Positions 24,349 through 32,458 of a stretch of 45,276 nt of DNA are shown in pieces (the first letter of the stretch is position 1; each line of letters begins with the position of its first letter). Source of the DNA: a virus. The DNA lies in the IMG/VR virus record IMGVR_UViG_3300034684_000064, positions 1 through 45,276 of that record, one strand, 5' to 3'. Position numbers and translations under genes: made by a program. A model generated the notes under the pieces. That model was not told the DNA's origin. It saw only the letters and a list, made by a program, of their open reading frames with translations, and searched no databases.

Positions 24349-24999
24349 CTATTCTAACCTAAAGGGACCGCAACCGTCGCACTCCTCTTTTGTAATTTGA
24401 TACTGCGGAAAATCGTCACATCCAAAAGCAAAAGATATATCGTACTTTTCGATGATAATCTTCAGTGCGGTCTTCCAGTAATCCAGATGGTCCTCATCCG
24501 ACAGATCGAAGTATCTGCAATTTTCAGCCAGGTACTCCGCGAAGGTGTCCATGTGCTGGTAAAAACTGAAGCATGCAGGAATGTCGCGCTGTATTTTCTG
24601 TGAGGGATTTGAGTTATCAAATCCCCAATCCTTGATCAGGACATTGATTCGCTCAACTCCCAGATACAAAGTACTTTCATAGATACACCAATCCCTGTAG
24701 ATTTCTTCGGAGAATTCGTCTGGATCATCTACCCAATCTCCGATAGTAGGAAGACTCGTAACATGGTCAAAAACCATCATCAACTGTTCTTTTCTGATGT
24801 GCAACATGTCGGAGCAGTGGAGATTAGTCCTCTGCAGATTTATTGCATCATACACATACACAGGACTGTCCGGTTTAACCTGATAATAGTGCCAGTTAGT
24901 TGTTTCTTTTTTGGGGAGATGTCTGAGTTCTCCAGCCACGATGGTGTTGTTGTTTAAGTATATCAGCGTAAGAGTGAAGTTAGTATTTGCCTTAGACAT
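24349..24999 (-). CDS. Unknown early protein, 216 aa, paralogue of 23348-24157
   Basis: Homologous to the 269-aa protein (N-terminal beta module with KETTNWHYYQVKP, C-terminal helix and PQYQI block). It is shorter and has an acidic middle section and a Cys pair at the end (CDGCG). Start ATG 24999 follows AAGGAG; the frame extends 48 codons upstream through a structured leader, so that extension is rejected. Its leader contains two hairpins (25031-25079), possibly regulatory. Confidence 0.85.
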   Translation of the reverse strand: MSKANTNFTLTLIYLNNNTIVAGELRHLPKKETTNWHYYQVKPDSPVYVYDAINLQRTNLHCSDMLHIRKEQLMMVFDHVTSLPTIGDWVDDPDEFSEEIYRDWCIYESTLYLGVERINVLIKDWGFDNSNPSQKIQRDIPACFSFYQHMDTFAEYLAENCRYFDLSDEDHLDYWKTALKIIIEKYDISFAFGCDDFPQYQITKEECDGCGPFRLE

Positions 25000-25030
25000 A
25001 GGTAACTCCTTTATGTTATGTGTAATGTCC

Positions 25031-25079
25031 CTAGAGACAAGTAGTAACTTATCTCTAGTTGGATGCCCTACGGGTAGGG
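25031..25079 (-). promoter_or_regulatory. Structured leader with two hairpins
   Basis: CTAGAGA/TCTCTAG with an inner AAGT/ACTT helix (25031-25058), then CCCTA/TAGGG (25066-25079). It sits between a terminator and the start of the 216-aa gene. It could be a translational control element or an mRNA stability element. Confidence 0.35.
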
Positions 25080-25113
25080 AACACCGGATTAAGGGTGAGT
25101 GTGTTTGGCCTAT

Positions 25114-25141
25114 GAGAGAACTGACTTCGGTCAGTTCTCTC
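25114..25141 (-). terminator. Hairpin terminator overlapping a stop codon, UUCG-type loop
   Basis: 12-bp perfect arms around TTCG; on the minus strand the loop reads CGAA. The TGA of the 106-aa gene (25140-25142) lies inside the stem. Confidence 0.8.
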
Positions 25142-25460
25142 ACTGGGGGAAATTTTCAGGTATATCTTCAAATAGGAACTTTTCGTGCACTACGTGTTTT
25201 TTGGATGGTTTAGATTTGAATTTACGTAACTCAACTCCGATAACATATTCCGTCAGGTTTTGCGAGATTGCGGAAATATACAATATACTCCACTTACCAT
25301 CTGTGAGAATGTGTAAGATTGTATTCGTAAGTGACAACATGGATTCAAGATTATGTCCTTCATGCTCCATATTGAAACCGGAAGGAACCGCAAGCTGATG
25401 ACGTTTTAAATGTTTAGCAAATTCAAATGTAATTTTTCGTATTTGTTCAATATCTGACAT
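25140..25460 (-). CDS. Unknown early protein, 106 aa
   Basis: I do not recognise it. A small alpha/beta protein: N-terminal helix, a central beta hairpin around residue 60, and a basic Lys-rich segment (~80-90) before an acidic end. Start ATG 25460 follows GGAG. It sits 28 nt after the 112-aa gene with no terminator between, so the two probably form an operon. Confidence 0.8.
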   Translation of the reverse strand: MSDIEQIRKITFEFAKHLKRHQLAVPSGFNMEHEGHNLESMLSLTNTILHILTDGKWSILYISAISQNLTEYVIGVELRKFKSKPSKKHVVHEKFLFEDIPENFPQ

Positions 25461-25488
25461 CAGAAGATTCTCCTTTTAAGTAGCTAAT

Positions 25489-25827
25489 TTAGGCCATAGA
25501 AGCCTCGATTCGGTTATACACCAAAAGATGGATGTGTGTATGTTTAGAAATCATTTTTTGAATCATAGGATACTCTTCTAACGCAGCCAGCGGTGTCAAC
25601 CAAACTTGAATACGAGTCAACAACTCAGGTAATGAGTTTTTATACTCAACAAGTGGGAGAGGCAAATATATTTCTGTATTCAAATCAGTTGGTACTCCAA
25701 GTGCAGCGTACATGCCGAGTTCAGTTTCATCGATATGGTCAATGATTTCGTGTGCAGCAGTTAATATAGATACCTTGGTTTGCTCCGCCCAAAACCGGTA
25801 TATCTCATTCAGAGTAACAACTATCAT
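25489..25827 (-). CDS. Unknown early protein, 112 aa
   Basis: I do not recognise it. Mostly helical, with a central segment rich in Leu and Pro (residues ~50-85) and no membrane span long enough to be certain. Start ATG 25827 follows GAGGGGAG; the longer frame starts 11 codons up without a better site. An AT-rich run (TATATATTTTT) lies ~25 nt upstream but lacks a full TATATTAC. It heads a unit with the 106-aa gene. Confidence 0.75.
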   Translation of the reverse strand: MIVVTLNEIYRFWAEQTKVSILTAAHEIIDHIDETELGMYAALGVPTDLNTEIYLPLPLVEYKNSLPELLTRIQVWLTPLAALEEYPMIQKMISKHTHIHLLVYNRIEASMA

Positions 25828-25878
25828 CTCTCCCCTCTTATAAAAATATATAGTTATCACATGGAGTTGATTGAAGAA

Positions 25879-25907
25879 GAGGAGATGCCTGAATAAGGCA
25901 TCTCCTC
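25879..25907 (-). terminator. Hairpin terminator
   Basis: 12-bp perfect arms, 5-nt loop. It lies upstream of the 112-aa gene and 88 nt past the stop of the small 63-aa gene. Confidence 0.7.
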
Positions 25908-25994
25908 AAAACAGCTAGCTTTATTTAAAACAAACTAAATCGTATCGACAAAACAGCTAACGCTTATATGAAACAAAGTTATATCATCCAGACA

Positions 25995-26186
25995 CTATCC
26001 CTTATAATGCGGATGACTTTTGCCGAAACCCAAACCCGGTATACGTTTGGGTATGACAACAACAATGTTAACGTACGTTTCTTGGGGTAATCGAGACACG
26101 CTCGAAGTTGTACGCATATACGACATCCGTGGTGAGATAAGTTTATCCCAAATACACAATATCGAACAAGTTGTCACAATGGTCAT
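25995..26186 (-). CDS. Possible small protein, 63 aa
   Basis: A short frame with a strong AAGGAGG, but only 2 nt before ATG 26186 (GTG 26189 is even closer), so translation may begin at a later codon. The N-terminal 18 residues are mildly hydrophobic (TIVTTCSILCIW), and the C-terminus is basic with Gly and His. It occupies the only possible coding space between a terminator and the 129-aa gene. No homology is recognised. It may be real or a relic. Confidence 0.45.
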   Translation of the reverse strand: MTIVTTCSILCIWDKLISPRMSYMRTTSSVSRLPQETYVNIVVVIPKRIPGLGFGKSHPHYKG

Positions 26187-26303
26187 CACCTCCTTATAGA
26201 TTTTGCCTTATTGGTAGTTTCCACACATCGCCCATCAAAGATACTTCCGGCATCTGGTATATCGTAGATATCCCGACAAACTTTGTGTGCGTTCAATATG
26301 TTC

Positions 26304-26693
26304 TCAAAGACACCTTAGACATCCTGGTAGTTGTTCATAAGTTAGGATATCTATATCCACGAGTGGACACCAGACTTCCCCCAATATAGCAATGTCATGA
26401 GAGTCTGTAGGTTTCCAGAAGCCTAAGAGAACATTATGAAATATGTGGAAGAAAAGAATCTTCTCGGACTCAATTGTTGTCGCAACGATTCCGAATACCT
26501 TTATGTTAGTGACCAAAGATAATACTTCTTTTTTCCAAATTTGTTTGTAAGAGTGGGAAGAGATCTCGACAACTTCGCTGCAGAGGAGAATCGGAAACAC
26601 CCACAACGAATATTCATCGAAATCTCTTCCCTGTAGTTCCTGAACCGTGATCGAAAGGAGGCAACCAGATTCAGAAACAATGTTCAGATTCAT
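26304..26693 (-). CDS. Unknown early protein, 129 aa
   Basis: I do not recognise it. Hydrophobic strands alternate with charged turns, and several Cys are present (~5). The predicted strands around residues 30-45 and 60-85 are compatible with a small beta fold or weak membrane contact. Start ATG 26693 has only a weak TGAAG site. An early-type promoter variant (TATATCAC) lies at 26761-26768. The end has no obvious hairpin before the 63-aa gene, so the two may share a transcript. Confidence 0.7.
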   Translation of the reverse strand: MNLNIVSESGCLLSITVQELQGRDFDEYSLWVFPILLCSEVVEISSHSYKQIWKKEVLSLVTNIKVFGIVATTIESEKILFFHIFHNVLLGFWKPTDSHDIAILGEVWCPLVDIDILTYEQLPGCLRCL

Positions 26694-26760
26694 CGAACTT
26701 CAGGACATAGTACATGTATCACAACTAAAATTTTACCTGTAGTAACAGGTTATCGTATAT

Positions 26761-26768
26761 GTGATATA
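26761..26768 (-). promoter_or_regulatory. Early-type promoter, variant TATATCAC
   Basis: Minus strand reads TATAAGGATATATCACATATA, 68 nt before the 129-aa gene. It differs by one base from TATATTAC but shares the extended GGATATAT. Confidence 0.5.
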
Positions 26769-26797
26769 TCCTTATAAAATTGATGACATGTACAATG

Positions 26798-26805
26798 ATG
26801 GTATG
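26798..26805 (+). promoter_or_regulatory. Late-type promoter motif ATGGTATG
   Basis: Plus strand ATGATGGTATGCAAACC, 26 nt before ATG 26832. Confidence 0.5.
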
Positions 26806-26831
26806 CAAACCAACCACTAGTGAGGTGAGTT

Positions 26832-27656
26832 ATGTACAATCCAATACAAATCTGTCTTAACTCGGTATACGCCGACATACCAAGTCATATTCTTAGACTA
26901 GCATTTCCCACAGTACACAACGAATCTATGGATGATCGAATCCGAGACGAAGTCATAACTTCTCGAGTATTGCAAGACTGCAGTATGCTTGGAGGACGAC
27001 CTAAGAAGATAATGCTCAGTCCTGACTGGGTAGAAGAAAGCGTCATCGAAGACGGACATTATTACGGCGGATTTAACACTTATGCATTATATCGCATCCC
27101 TCCTGAAGCTAGAGATTTTCGAAGTATCTCATCTGTAGAACATGTCGAATTCCCATATTCAGCATATTCCGGATTAGCTGCTCCCACTATAACTGGATAT
27201 CCTAATAGTCAGATGAGTACACTGTATGGTCTGGCTAACCAGGCGCTGGATAGTCAAACCGGAAGATCAAAACCTGTTCTTCCTGATCCTATATTACGTT
27301 CTGGGGATATCGTTCTTCTTACTCCATTTTATCATGTCCCAACTATGAATTTAAGTTGGATATTAAAATGTAGATTGCACTACGATGAAGAATTCACAAA
27401 CATCAACGATCAAGCTCTGCAGGTACTGCGAAAACTTGTAGTGATGGCTACCAAAGCTAGGATCTATTTGAAACTAGCAATACAGATGGATCTAAGTGAG
27501 CTTCAAGGTGGTCAGGAAATAGGAAGGGTAAGAGAAATCATAGATTCCTATTCGGATCAAAATGAACAGTATTCTGAAGAGTTAAAATCTTTTGTCAAAG
27601 TAGCTAAAGTATTAGATCCGGAATCCAGATCTAACATCATGTACTACATGCTTTAG
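26832..27656 (+). CDS. Unknown, probably structural protein, 274 aa
   Basis: I do not recognise a family. The first ~180 residues mix short strands and Pro/Tyr/Gly-rich loops. The last ~90 are helical with a heptad-like pattern, a layout common in neck or baseplate components. Start ATG 26832 follows GAGGTGAG. A late-type motif precedes it. It forms an operon with the ParB-fold gene (14-nt gap, its own AGGAGG). Confidence 0.82.
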   Translation: MYNPIQICLNSVYADIPSHILRLAFPTVHNESMDDRIRDEVITSRVLQDCSMLGGRPKKIMLSPDWVEESVIEDGHYYGGFNTYALYRIPPEARDFRSISSVEHVEFPYSAYSGLAAPTITGYPNSQMSTLYGLANQALDSQTGRSKPVLPDPILRSGDIVLLTPFYHVPTMNLSWILKCRLHYDEEFTNINDQALQVLRKLVVMATKARIYLKLAIQMDLSELQGGQEIGRVREIIDSYSDQNEQYSEELKSFVKVAKVLDPESRSNIMYYML

Positions 27657-27670
27657 GAGGTACTGAAGAT

Positions 27671-28072
27671 ATGTTCAAATCAGTACAAAAAGTTCTTAAT
27701 GGGAACGAATCGTTTCAACCTCCCAGTATAGACCGTCAGTTCCATAGGTATGAAGGGAACGAATGGCGAGTTACAAGTCTTATAGAAAAATCTAAAGAAC
27801 TTGAAACATTCGAAAAACCTGTAGAAGAATTACGAGCATTGCAATTAGATTCTAATTTCCCCGGACTTTCTAGAGATGCAACATATGCCAACGTAGCTCA
27901 CCATGTGAAGATAGCTCTAGCTGCAGATCTATCGTATCCTATTTTACTTGGAGAAAACGGAAGAATCATGGATGGGCATCATAGAGTCCTCAAAGCGTTG
28001 ATAACCGGAGTTCCTACACTTCCGGTTAAACAATTCAGCATAGATCCAGATCCTGACTGCATTGTCAAATAA
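27671..28072 (+). CDS. ParB/sulfiredoxin-fold protein, 133 aa
   Basis: The C-terminal half holds the ParB N-terminal-domain signature: a strand, LGENGRIMDGHHRVLKAL (residues 93-110, DGHHR at 101-105), then a strand ending VPTLPVKQF. This fold binds nucleotides (CTP or ATP) in ParB, Noc, sulfiredoxin and many phage proteins. It lacks the helix-turn-helix of true ParB, so DNA partition is unlikely. In phages it is often a small nucleotide-dependent enzyme or nuclease; the reaction cannot be fixed from sequence. A second protein with DGRHR is at 40941-41378. It ends at a bidirectional terminator. Confidence 0.78.
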   Translation: MFKSVQKVLNGNESFQPPSIDRQFHRYEGNEWRVTSLIEKSKELETFEKPVEELRALQLDSNFPGLSRDATYANVAHHVKIALAADLSYPILLGENGRIMDGHHRVLKALITGVPTLPVKQFSIDPDPDCIVK

Positions 28073-28084
28073 AACTTACAATAA

Positions 28085-28116
28085 GATAAGACACACCTAG
28101 AAAGGTGTGTCTTATC
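28085..28116. terminator. Bidirectional terminator
   Basis: 14-bp perfect arms, loop AGAA, between convergent genes (12 nt after one stop and 9 nt before the other). Confidence 0.82.
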
Positions 28117-28125
28117 GTCTGGACA

Positions 28126-28617
28126 TTACGGAAGTTGTTTTAAAAACCTATGTATCTGTACCATCTGAGGATACTGTAGTCCGTAATCTGGAAGACACCA
28201 TGCAGGGGGATAAAAATTACGAACATTCTGATCAAGATAGTACGGATCTTTAACGTCTACGATTAGTCCCATCTTTAACGGAATGTTGTGGTTATTCATC
28301 CAGTTGATAATCGTAAGACATCTTGGGGTTTTATTAACTCCCAACTTTAATGATTTAGCATCGACATGTAACAAGTTAGAAAGGTTGGTTCGAAGTGAAC
28401 TCTCATTGCACCAATCTAACGGATGGTGTGACAATTGTACAAGTGGCACGATGCGAACTTTTCTAGAGTATTCTTGACACAATTCAATCAACGCTTGAAC
28501 TATCGCAACTTGATAAGTATAAGAATTTCTCTGACCAAAAAGTCCAGGTTGGTAATACTTTATAACTTTGTCTATGCCCAGAAAAACTATTCCGTAGGGG
28601 GTTACCTTCACAGACAT
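28126..28617 (-). CDS. Unknown protein, 163 aa
   Basis: I do not recognise it. Compact alpha/beta: an N-terminal beta hairpin (VKVTPYGIVFLGIDKVI), a helix, then a block rich in Asn and Leu (~100-125) and a Tyr/Pro-rich tail. Start ATG 28617 follows AGAGGT. It is second in an operon with the 217-aa gene (9-nt gap) and ends at the bidirectional terminator. Confidence 0.8.
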   Translation of the reverse strand: MSVKVTPYGIVFLGIDKVIKYYQPGLFGQRNSYTYQVAIVQALIELCQEYSRKVRIVPLVQLSHHPLDWCNESSLRTNLSNLLHVDAKSLKLGVNKTPRCLTIINWMNNHNIPLKMGLIVDVKDPYYLDQNVRNFYPPAWCLPDYGLQYPQMVQIHRFLKQLP

Positions 28618-28626
28618 AAATGACCT

Positions 28627-29280
28627 CTATTGTACATCATGAAAAAATGGAAGAATATGAAGAACAATCTCCCCATTTAAGTGATCCCGGGAATACCCTG
28701 CGTAGCTATACTCCGCATTAGATTTATTTTTAGATCTATTTACAGTATCGTGAATGACTGAATGATAAAAATCGTCAATCAATACATTGGTGTAAGACAA
28801 TACTGTCATAGTCTGCATGTTCTTTGTATATTTACATCTCCAACGAACAAGGTATTTGTTGATCCCTTGTATAGTAGTAGAGACATCCTCAGGCACGAAG
28901 ATGGGACTTGTTACCGTTACGCCTTCGTCATTAGCCCCACTACATGCATGATGCAATAATTCAGCAAAGTTCGCATAGAACTCACGAGCATTCCAAGCGT
29001 GACAAGTTTTAGAATTTCCTGACATTAAGATCGAATGTCGTATACTCTCTATACATTTATTTTCCAAAAGAACCATTTGTTCAGGTTCCAGAGTATCTCT
29101 TCTATACATAGATGTACTACAAGTACAAGACGAGTTTTCAAAATCTAACCATATTCTGGTATTAAAGTGGTTTGGGATTTCAAGATCGATACGATACGCA
29201 TCGTCTTTCTTTACAATACAACAAGTGTGTTGGGTTTTGTTAGGGTATTTCATTTTTTCAGAATAAATAATCTCACTCAT
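28627..29280 (-). CDS. Unknown protein, 217 aa
   Basis: I do not recognise it. It contains seven Cys and eight or more His residues, including a CTCSTS segment near residue 52 and a CHAWN segment near 91, so metal binding is possible. The N-terminal part is beta-rich and the end carries a helix. Start ATG 29280 follows GGAGG. Only 49 nt separate it from the next gene's stop, and this space is filled by a terminator; no early-type motif is visible, so its transcription may depend on leakage through the hairpin or on a promoter in the TATTATGG stretch. Confidence 0.8.
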   Translation of the reverse strand: MSEIIYSEKMKYPNKTQHTCCIVKKDDAYRIDLEIPNHFNTRIWLDFENSSCTCSTSMYRRDTLEPEQMVLLENKCIESIRHSILMSGNSKTCHAWNAREFYANFAELLHHACSGANDEGVTVTSPIFVPEDVSTTIQGINKYLVRWRCKYTKNMQTMTVLSYTNVLIDDFYHSVIHDTVNRSKNKSNAEYSYAGYSRDHLNGEIVLHILPFFHDVQ

Positions 29281-29295
29281 ATTTGACCTCCATTG

Positions 29296-29324
29296 CTATA
29301 GTGACCCATAATAGGTCACTATAG
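29296..29324 (-). terminator. Hairpin terminator
   Basis: 11-bp perfect arms, 7-nt loop, 5 nt past the stop of the 416-aa gene. Confidence 0.7.
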
Positions 29325-29329
29325 AGTAT

Positions 29330-30580
29330 TTAAATATAATCGAAAGATTTGATAAGGATATACAAAATGAAGATGAGAACAAATGATGCATTTGTATTCT
29401 CTCTTGAAGACAAATCACACTCTTCCACGAACTTAAGTACAGATCGTTTAATAGTAAGTACTCCACTGTCGGATATTCGTGAACTAGAATACATATTCAT
29501 AGCTTTAATTACGATAGCTTGTTTGGAATTCATATTCACGTTATCCATGACACATGCACGATACGTAACTCTAAGGATCTCTTGTACGATCTTACCTAAT
29601 CCGACGTAGTAGGGAGTATCGTTCTTTGGGGTTTTGATTGTGTCAAATGTACCAGAATCTACCTGCTCTGCAGATTTTTCAGCTACCATGATCAAGAACT
29701 TTTTCATAGCCTCAGGATGAACATATCTGAACTTATTACAAAGAACATTCACAAGTTCCATATCTATAAGTCTAGAAGAATTCTGGATCATAGCTCGCAT
29801 ACTTTGCTCCATGGTATCTAACGTATCGGTTTGCGACACTATGATCTTTTGTCCATCAAGACTATCTACCGACGAGTATGTGGAGATCTTATTTCCTTCT
29901 TCAAAGTTGTCGTAGTACAATTGAGTAACTCGGATCAATAATTTTTTCAATCCAGTCTGAGTGTCGCTTATGACACGACATACTCTGTAGTCAGGAGAAT
30001 AATCTCTGAGTGCTTCGTAGTAGTTAGAATCCGGTTGACTCATACGTACTGCACGACTAGTTATCAAGTTCTTCCATGTTTTAGCTGCCACAAGATCAAA
30101 CTTATTAGAAAGCCCATCTATAGTTGCTTGCATGACCTCTCGGTTAGCATGAAACTCATATGCTTGATGTACGTAAGAAGTAAAGAACTTATATTGTAAC
30201 AACTTGAACAAATTGACTATACCCAAAGTTACAGTATCCGAAGGAAGTTTGGAACTGTGTATCCTGTGAGCGATATATACTACCAGGTGGTTATACGGAT
30301 CATTAAGTACTTTCCAACTAGGATCAATATAATCACACGTACGTATAGCCCGACTTATATCTTTAGGATCTACTTGAAAAATATCATACATGTTCTGATA
30401 ATCGGATTTAACAAAAAATGCTTTCTCAACCCCCAGTAGTGGGGAGTTGAATACTGCTCCATGGTTTTGTTTCGTTTCAAATGTGACACACAGCACATTG
30501 AGCTTAGAAATGAGCTCAATAGTTACTGGCTGATTAAGTTCAGGTATATCTGAGAATGCATATTTTAATTGACTAGACAT
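29330..30580 (-). CDS. Unknown protein with hydrophobic C-terminal tail, 416 aa
   Basis: I do not recognise it. Mostly helical across residues ~90-400. The last ~20 residues are strongly hydrophobic (SFVLIFILYILIKSFDYI), which could anchor the protein in a membrane or pack inside a virion. Start ATG 30580 follows AGGAGG; a TTG-started extension would include that site. An early-type element (ATTATAT variant, 30653-30660) is ~70 nt upstream. A structural or a membrane-associated early role are both possible. Confidence 0.82.
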   Translation of the reverse strand: MSSQLKYAFSDIPELNQPVTIELISKLNVLCVTFETKQNHGAVFNSPLLGVEKAFFVKSDYQNMYDIFQVDPKDISRAIRTCDYIDPSWKVLNDPYNHLVVYIAHRIHSSKLPSDTVTLGIVNLFKLLQYKFFTSYVHQAYEFHANREVMQATIDGLSNKFDLVAAKTWKNLITSRAVRMSQPDSNYYEALRDYSPDYRVCRVISDTQTGLKKLLIRVTQLYYDNFEEGNKISTYSSVDSLDGQKIIVSQTDTLDTMEQSMRAMIQNSSRLIDMELVNVLCNKFRYVHPEAMKKFLIMVAEKSAEQVDSGTFDTIKTPKNDTPYYVGLGKIVQEILRVTYRACVMDNVNMNSKQAIVIKAMNMYSSSRISDSGVLTIKRSVLKFVEECDLSSRENTNASFVLIFILYILIKSFDYI

Positions 30581-30652
30581 CAAAGTCCTCCTAATTAGCG
30601 ACTTGCTCATAGCATAACACTATACATATTTAAGACAGATTTAGTTATATGA

Positions 30653-30660
30653 ATAATATA
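30653..30660 (-). promoter_or_regulatory. Early-type promoter, variant TATATTAT
   Basis: Minus strand reads ACAAATATATTATTCATAT, one base from TATATTAC; the same variant occurs at 43765-43772. Confidence 0.45.
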
Positions 30661-31371
30661 TTTGTATTGTGGTAAAAACTTCACATAAATGTGATAAAAA
30701 ATAATTTGCACAATATACTATACAGGGACCAACTCTTCTCCAATGGGGAAGGGTAGGGATGGGGCACTATGGAACTGTATATATATAAAGAGAAATACAT
30801 AAGTAGAGGATAGATACACTGAGAGAGAAGTGTATCTATACGTGAGATGTGAGTACAACACATACATACAGGTAAGTAGAGAAGAGTGAACGTAAGTGAA
30901 CGAGACTCTACGCATCTTGTCTTGATAGACAAGAACGAGAAGCATGTGTGTGTCGAGTGTAGGACACACACATGTGCTAGACTCCGTATCCTCCCCCCAT
31001 AGGGGGTAGAGAACAAGAAGACGAACACTCTCCCCCCAAGAGGAGAGTGTGACGTTGATAGTCTAAGAACACAGTAGAGGATCTATCGGATGGTACCGTA
31101 AGAACAAGGATATGGATCCTTCCTGATACGAACATGTCCCAAGAGGACATGGGATCTTCGAGCGAAATATGAACGATGTGTGGAAAAGGAACGAATACGA
31201 GAGATAAGACTAACTCCTCCATCAAGGAAGGAGTTAGTTAAAGTCAACACTCGTGTTACTACTAGATATACGACAAGGTAACTTTTGTTCTCTTCATAAG
31301 GGATCGATCGTTGGTTCTTAACAATCGATAGAGTATATGCAGATCACATCGAAACATCACTTATTTCCTTT
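30661..31371. other. Gene-free 0.7-kb region with serial hairpins, candidate large structured RNA
   Basis: No reading frame here has a ribosome site or normal composition. The plus strand is purine-rich (42 of 60 bases in 30841-30900), opposite to the flanking minus-strand genes, which suggests a plus-strand transcript. Successive stems: 30810-30839 (11 bp), 30915-30934 (7 bp), 30943-30974 (12 bp), 30994-31006 (5 bp, all C/G), 31025-31050 (9 bp), 31106-31121 (6 bp), 31133-31151 (7 bp), 31209-31238 (10 bp). Such density is unlike the single terminators elsewhere. It may be a large ornate RNA, a cluster of small RNAs, or a packaging/replication site. No tRNA is recognisable. No clear plus-strand promoter is seen. 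Confidence 0.5.
31209..31238. terminator. Hairpin at the right end of the structured region
   Basis: 10-bp arms ACTAACTCCT/AGGAGTTAGT. It could end a plus-strand transcript of the structured region or a minus-strand one from the adhesin gene. Confidence 0.35.
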
Positions 31372-32331
31372 TTAAAATTTAGTTATTCTTATTGAACCTG
31401 CTCCACCGGCTCCTCCACCATACATACGAGCTCCACCATTAGCTCTAATAATTCCATTATTTTCTATGACACTCTTATGATAAATATCAATACAGCCACC
31501 TCCAGATGAGCCGCCGCCACCAGATGAACCTGCACCACCATTTACACCATTACTTACAATCAATCCAGTGGAACCTAATATTAAATTTCCATGAACTATC
31601 AAAATTAATAATCCCCCTGTTCCTGACTGACCTGTGCTACCCTGACCAGTTCCACCTGAACCTGGATTACCTGCTCCACCACCTTGTGGATATCCACTCC
31701 CATGTCCATTATAAAAATATCCACCTCTACCACCATTTGCTTGTGCAACACTATATGTTGTTCCATTTCCTGATGCGTTTCTTGAACCGCCACCAGAACC
31801 ACCTGAAAACGATGTTCCTGCTGATCCAGCAGAACTACCACCAGTGGCTTTAGCTCCAGCTCCACCGCCGCCGCATGAAATTCCTCCTTGTGACATTTGA
31901 CCATTAGCACCAGCAGTGGTACCAGCTGCGCCACCATCTTTTAATATAAATGGAATATTATCAATAAAAATATTTGTTTCATTAAAATAAATTTTAAGTT
32001 GTCTATAATCAATTCCAACATATTTTCCAACAGCATGAGCTCCTCTTGCACCCATCGATAATGTTCCATTAATAATACAATCCCCAAGAATGTTGAGATA
32101 TAATCCTTTACACCGATGCGTAGGACGAACGAGATGTCCTTCGTTGATGGTGAAGTTGTTATACGTTCTAACTACAGGATCACCATCAACTACACTGACA
32201 AACTCATCATGATCAGATGACCCTGTTGATATAAAATCTCCTGTTGTAGAAGGAAACTCAAATGTTTGCTCTGCTGAAAAATGATAATAGTCTTTAGTAG
32301 TCTGAGCATTTATAGAATCGATCACTAACAT
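31372..32331 (-). CDS. Glycine-rich adhesin-like tail protein, 319 aa
   Basis: The N-terminal ~130 residues form a beta-rich head. Residues ~133-245 are a low-complexity region dominated by Gly, Ser, Ala and Asn (GGGGAGAK, GGSGGGSRN and similar), and a shorter Gly-rich stretch ends the protein (YGGGAGGAGSIRITKF). Tail-tip adhesins of the T2/S16 gp38 type use glycine-rich segments to build polyglycine helices that carry receptor-binding loops, so receptor recognition is a fair inference. Base composition is more AT-rich than its neighbours. Start ATG 32331 follows AAGGAG. It lies next to the gene-free structured region. Alternatives are a fibre tip or a host-type surface protein. Confidence 0.7.
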   Translation of the reverse strand: MLVIDSINAQTTKDYYHFSAEQTFEFPSTTGDFISTGSSDHDEFVSVVDGDPVVRTYNNFTINEGHLVRPTHRCKGLYLNILGDCIINGTLSMGARGAHAVGKYVGIDYRQLKIYFNETNIFIDNIPFILKDGGAAGTTAGANGQMSQGGISCGGGGAGAKATGGSSAGSAGTSFSGGSGGGSRNASGNGTTYSVAQANGGRGGYFYNGHGSGYPQGGGAGNPGSGGTGQGSTGQSGTGGLLILIVHGNLILGSTGLIVSNGVNGGAGSSGGGGSSGGGCIDIYHKSVIENNGIIRANGGARMYGGGAGGAGSIRITKF

Positions 32332-32425
32332 CAGTATTCTCCTTAAAGATCTAATTTACATATCATTTTGTGTGAAAAATAACCATTCTACTTCACAATA
32401 AAAAAAATAATCAACGATACTCAAA

Positions 32426-32457
32426 TAAGAGAGGACAGTTGATACTGTCCTCTCTTA
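32426..32457 (-). terminator. Hairpin terminator
   Basis: 14-bp perfect arms, loop TGAT, 1 nt from the stop of the metallopeptidase-like gene. Confidence 0.82.
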
Positions 32458-32458
32458 C

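Noticed and set aside
26171-26389. A 72-codon plus-strand frame opposite the small early genes
   Set aside because: No ribosome site; antisense to the 129-aa and 63-aa genes.
30681-31028. A 115-codon minus-strand frame in the gene-free region
   Set aside because: No ribosome site, low-complexity Ser/Leu/Tyr/Cys content, overlaps several stems, no sign of selection.
31506-31937. Long frames over the glycine-rich gene
   Set aside because: Out-of-frame reading of GGN/ACC repeats; the gene frame has the ribosome site and a proper end.
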